From the NCBI GenBank assembly GCA_029239575.1, contig JARBUP010000295.1, positions 1 to 6,721 on the forward strand: DNA of 6,721 nt, in the 5' to 3' direction. Source of the DNA: Bacillota bacterium. GTDB taxonomy: Bacteria; Bacillota; Clostridia; Tissierellales; Sedimentibacteraceae. The position numbers and the translations under genes were made by a program. Positions 5,762 to 6,721 of the stretch are shown piece by piece; the stretch's first letter is position 1, and each line of letters begins with the position of its first letter. Below the pieces are notes generated by a model. That model was not told where the DNA came from, made no database searches, and saw nothing but the letters and a program-made list of their open reading frames with translations.

Positions 5762-6141
5762 ATGGTTATTTCAAAGAGCCAAGATGAAAAATATATTACA
5801 GAGCTATTAAATGGTAAAGAAATAGTTTATTCAGATGTCACAGAAGAGAAAGGAGGAAATGGAAAGTATTTTAGACCACATGATTTTATTGAAGCAGGAT
5901 ATGCTTCTTGTTTAAATATTACAACAAGAATGGTATTAGACTCTATGAATATTAAATATGAAAAAGTTATTGTTAATGTAGAGCTGGATAGAGAAAATGA
6001 AGATAAAACTATTTTTAAGTATAAAATAGATATTGTTGGAGAAATTGATAAAAAAACTAAAAAAGAATTTTGAACATAGTAACTAATTGTCCAGTAAGAA
6101 AAACATTATCAAAAAAAATGGAATTTAAATGTTGTCCTTAA
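5762..6141 (+). pseudogene. OsmC/Ohr-family peroxidase gene with frameshift
   Basis: OsmC/Ohr proteins are cytoplasmic thiol peroxidases that reduce organic hydroperoxides with two cysteines. The intact frame gives only 103 residues, including the first redox cysteine, Cys50, in the typical FIEAGYASCLNITTRMVLD helix. It then stops with TGA at 6071-6073. The -1 frame from 6061 continues without a break as LNIVTNCPVRKTLSKKMEF and stops at 6139-6141. This is the family's C-terminal motif with the second cysteine (NCPVRKTLS). Adding one base, for example in the T-run 6068-6071 or the A-run 6059-6064, restores a protein of about 126 residues. The start at 5762 has AAGGAG at 5746-5751. The truncated product would lack the second cysteine. 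A sequencing error is the main alternative. The local context is not a canonical slippery site, so programmed frameshifting is unlikely. Confidence 0.85.
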
Positions 6142-6169
6142 GTATAATAATCTTTATTTGATAGTTAAT

Positions 6170-6233
6170 ATAAAATATTTTATTATACATTAATTTTCAT
6201 GAAAAATTAAGTGTAGCTATATATTCTATATAG
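6170..6233. promoter_or_regulatory. Cluster of three short AT-rich palindromes
   Basis: Three dyads follow one another: ATAAAATATTTTAT (6170-6183), TTTTCATGAAAA (6194-6205) and CTATATA-TTC-TATATAG (6217-6233). Their centres are about 23 and 25 bases apart. They may form a regulatory region for the downstream phage-tail gene, but AT-rich sequence produces such dyads easily and their sequences differ from each other. Confidence 0.35.
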
Positions 6234-6286
6234 AGTAGATGCTTATAAAATGGATGATAGAATAAAATAAATTTCTTATGTTGACT

Positions 6287-6315
6287 AAAGATGCATTGTA
6301 TGGTGTGTCTTTTTT
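6287..6315 (+). terminator. First of two stacked terminator-like hairpins
   Basis: AAAGATGCAT (6287-6296) pairs with GTGTGTCTTT (6303-6312), using three G-U wobbles, around the loop TGTATG. A T-run through 6315 follows. It is weaker than the hairpin just downstream. Confidence 0.55.
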
Positions 6316-6320
6316 ATGTA

Positions 6321-6351
6321 AATCTAGCTTTTCTGCTAGATTCTTTTTTTT
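6321..6351 (+). terminator. Strong intrinsic terminator 5' of the phage-tail gene
   Basis: AATCTAGC (6321-6328) and GCTAGATT (6335-6342) form a perfect 8-bp stem with a TTTTCT loop. A C and eight Ts (6344-6351) follow. It ends only 31 bases before the next start codon. Confidence 0.88.
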
Positions 6352-6382
6352 GCCTTAAAATAGCATTAGAGAGGTGTTGAGC

Positions 6383-6721
6383 ATGGCAGATACATCAAAA
6401 CCAGTAAAAATAAATAATATATATTTGACTTGTACAGAGGATGAGACATATACATATTCTTCTAATACGAGTGATAATCCTTTGGAAGATGGGAGTATAG
6501 CTTCGGATAATATACAAAGTCAGCCTACTCAAATTCAAATAACTGGTGTATTAACAGGTAATGGAGAGTATCCTCAAGATGATATAGAGACTCTTAGAAA
6601 TTATATGCTTAAAAGTACAGTGGTAACATATTGTGGAACTAAGTTATTCCCTAATTGTGCAATTATAAATTTTAGTAATAAGCATAGTGCTGATGTAGCT
6701 TATGGAATAAGTTTTGATATG
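6383..6721 (+). CDS. Phage tail baseplate (Dit-like) protein, 5' part
   Basis: This open frame runs off the window end, so only 113 N-terminal residues are seen. It resembles the N-terminal domain of Dit-like baseplate proteins of contractile-tail phages and R-type tailocins. Such proteins sit at the tail tip and connect the tube to the baseplate. The clearest signature is NPLEDGSIASDNIQSQP followed by TQIQITGVLTG (residues 32-59), matching the family pattern 'ypVEdGaxIsDHv...P..i.i.G'. A LRNYMLKSTVVTYCGTKLFPNCAII segment and a GISFDM strand then follow. The family's His after the aspartate is Asn43 here. ATG at 6383 follows AGAGAGGTG (6368-6376). No other tail gene is present upstream, and two hairpins end just before the gene. 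It may belong to a prophage, tailocin or remnant continuing to the right. Confidence 0.7.
   Translation, partial: MADTSKPVKINNIYLTCTEDETYTYSSNTSDNPLEDGSIASDNIQSQPTQIQITGVLTGNGEYPQDDIETLRNYMLKSTVVTYCGTKLFPNCAIINFSNKHSADVAYGISFDM

Noticed and set aside
6059..6076. Programmed ribosomal frameshift in the OsmC gene
   Set aside because: The required shift is -1, but the in-frame context (AAA AAA GAA TTT TGA) is not a canonical X XXY YYZ site. A +1 shift as in prfB meets a stop within a few codons.

Overview
The window is strongly AT-rich and every convincing gene lies on the + strand. Clear GGAGG-type ribosome binding sites, long U-tailed hairpins and the protein families present point to a low-GC Firmicute. 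Clostridium sensu stricto or a close relative fits best; this rests on composition and family character, not on a database match.

Layout. (1) 49-543 encodes a small low-complexity lipoprotein with two copies of a 22-residue 'ITQDQ' repeat, ended by a strong terminator at 579-617. (2) 544-904 is non-coding. It holds that terminator, an exceptionally long near-perfect hairpin (736-809), and a promoter whose start site is overlapped by a 24-bp palindrome. (3) 905-3335 is a probable three-gene operon: a MarR-family regulator, a BAAT/acyl-CoA thioesterase-type alpha/beta hydrolase joined to it by a one-base TAATG overlap, and an L-2-amino-thiazoline-4-carboxylate (ATC) hydrolase family protein. 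The palindrome at 860-883 is a good candidate for the regulator's own operator. (4) 3336-3730 is non-coding and carries a perfect 55-bp tandem duplication whose second copy is the functional operon terminator. (5) 3731-5640 is a probable two-gene unit: an NhaA Na+/H+ antiporter with its key acidic residues intact, and a CPBP (CAAX-type) intramembrane protease. (6) 5762-6141 is an OsmC/Ohr-family gene broken by a one-base frameshift that removes the second redox cysteine. (7) 6142-6382 is an AT-rich leader with three small palindromes and two stacked terminator hairpins. (8) From 6383 to the end of the window is the start of a phage-tail baseplate (Dit-like) gene.

How the genes fit together: the MarR/BAAT-like/ATC-hydrolase group reads as one self-regulated enzymatic module for an unknown amide, thioester or thiazoline substrate. 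NhaA and the CPBP protease are both membrane proteins and probably share a transcript. OsmC would have been a peroxide-defence enzyme. The tail gene marks the edge of a prophage, tailocin or other tail-derived cluster that continues beyond the window.

The points most worth a second look are the isolated tail gene behind two terminators, the duplicated terminator, the 33-bp-stem hairpin, the OsmC frameshift, and the uncharacterised three-gene MarR operon with its probable operator.
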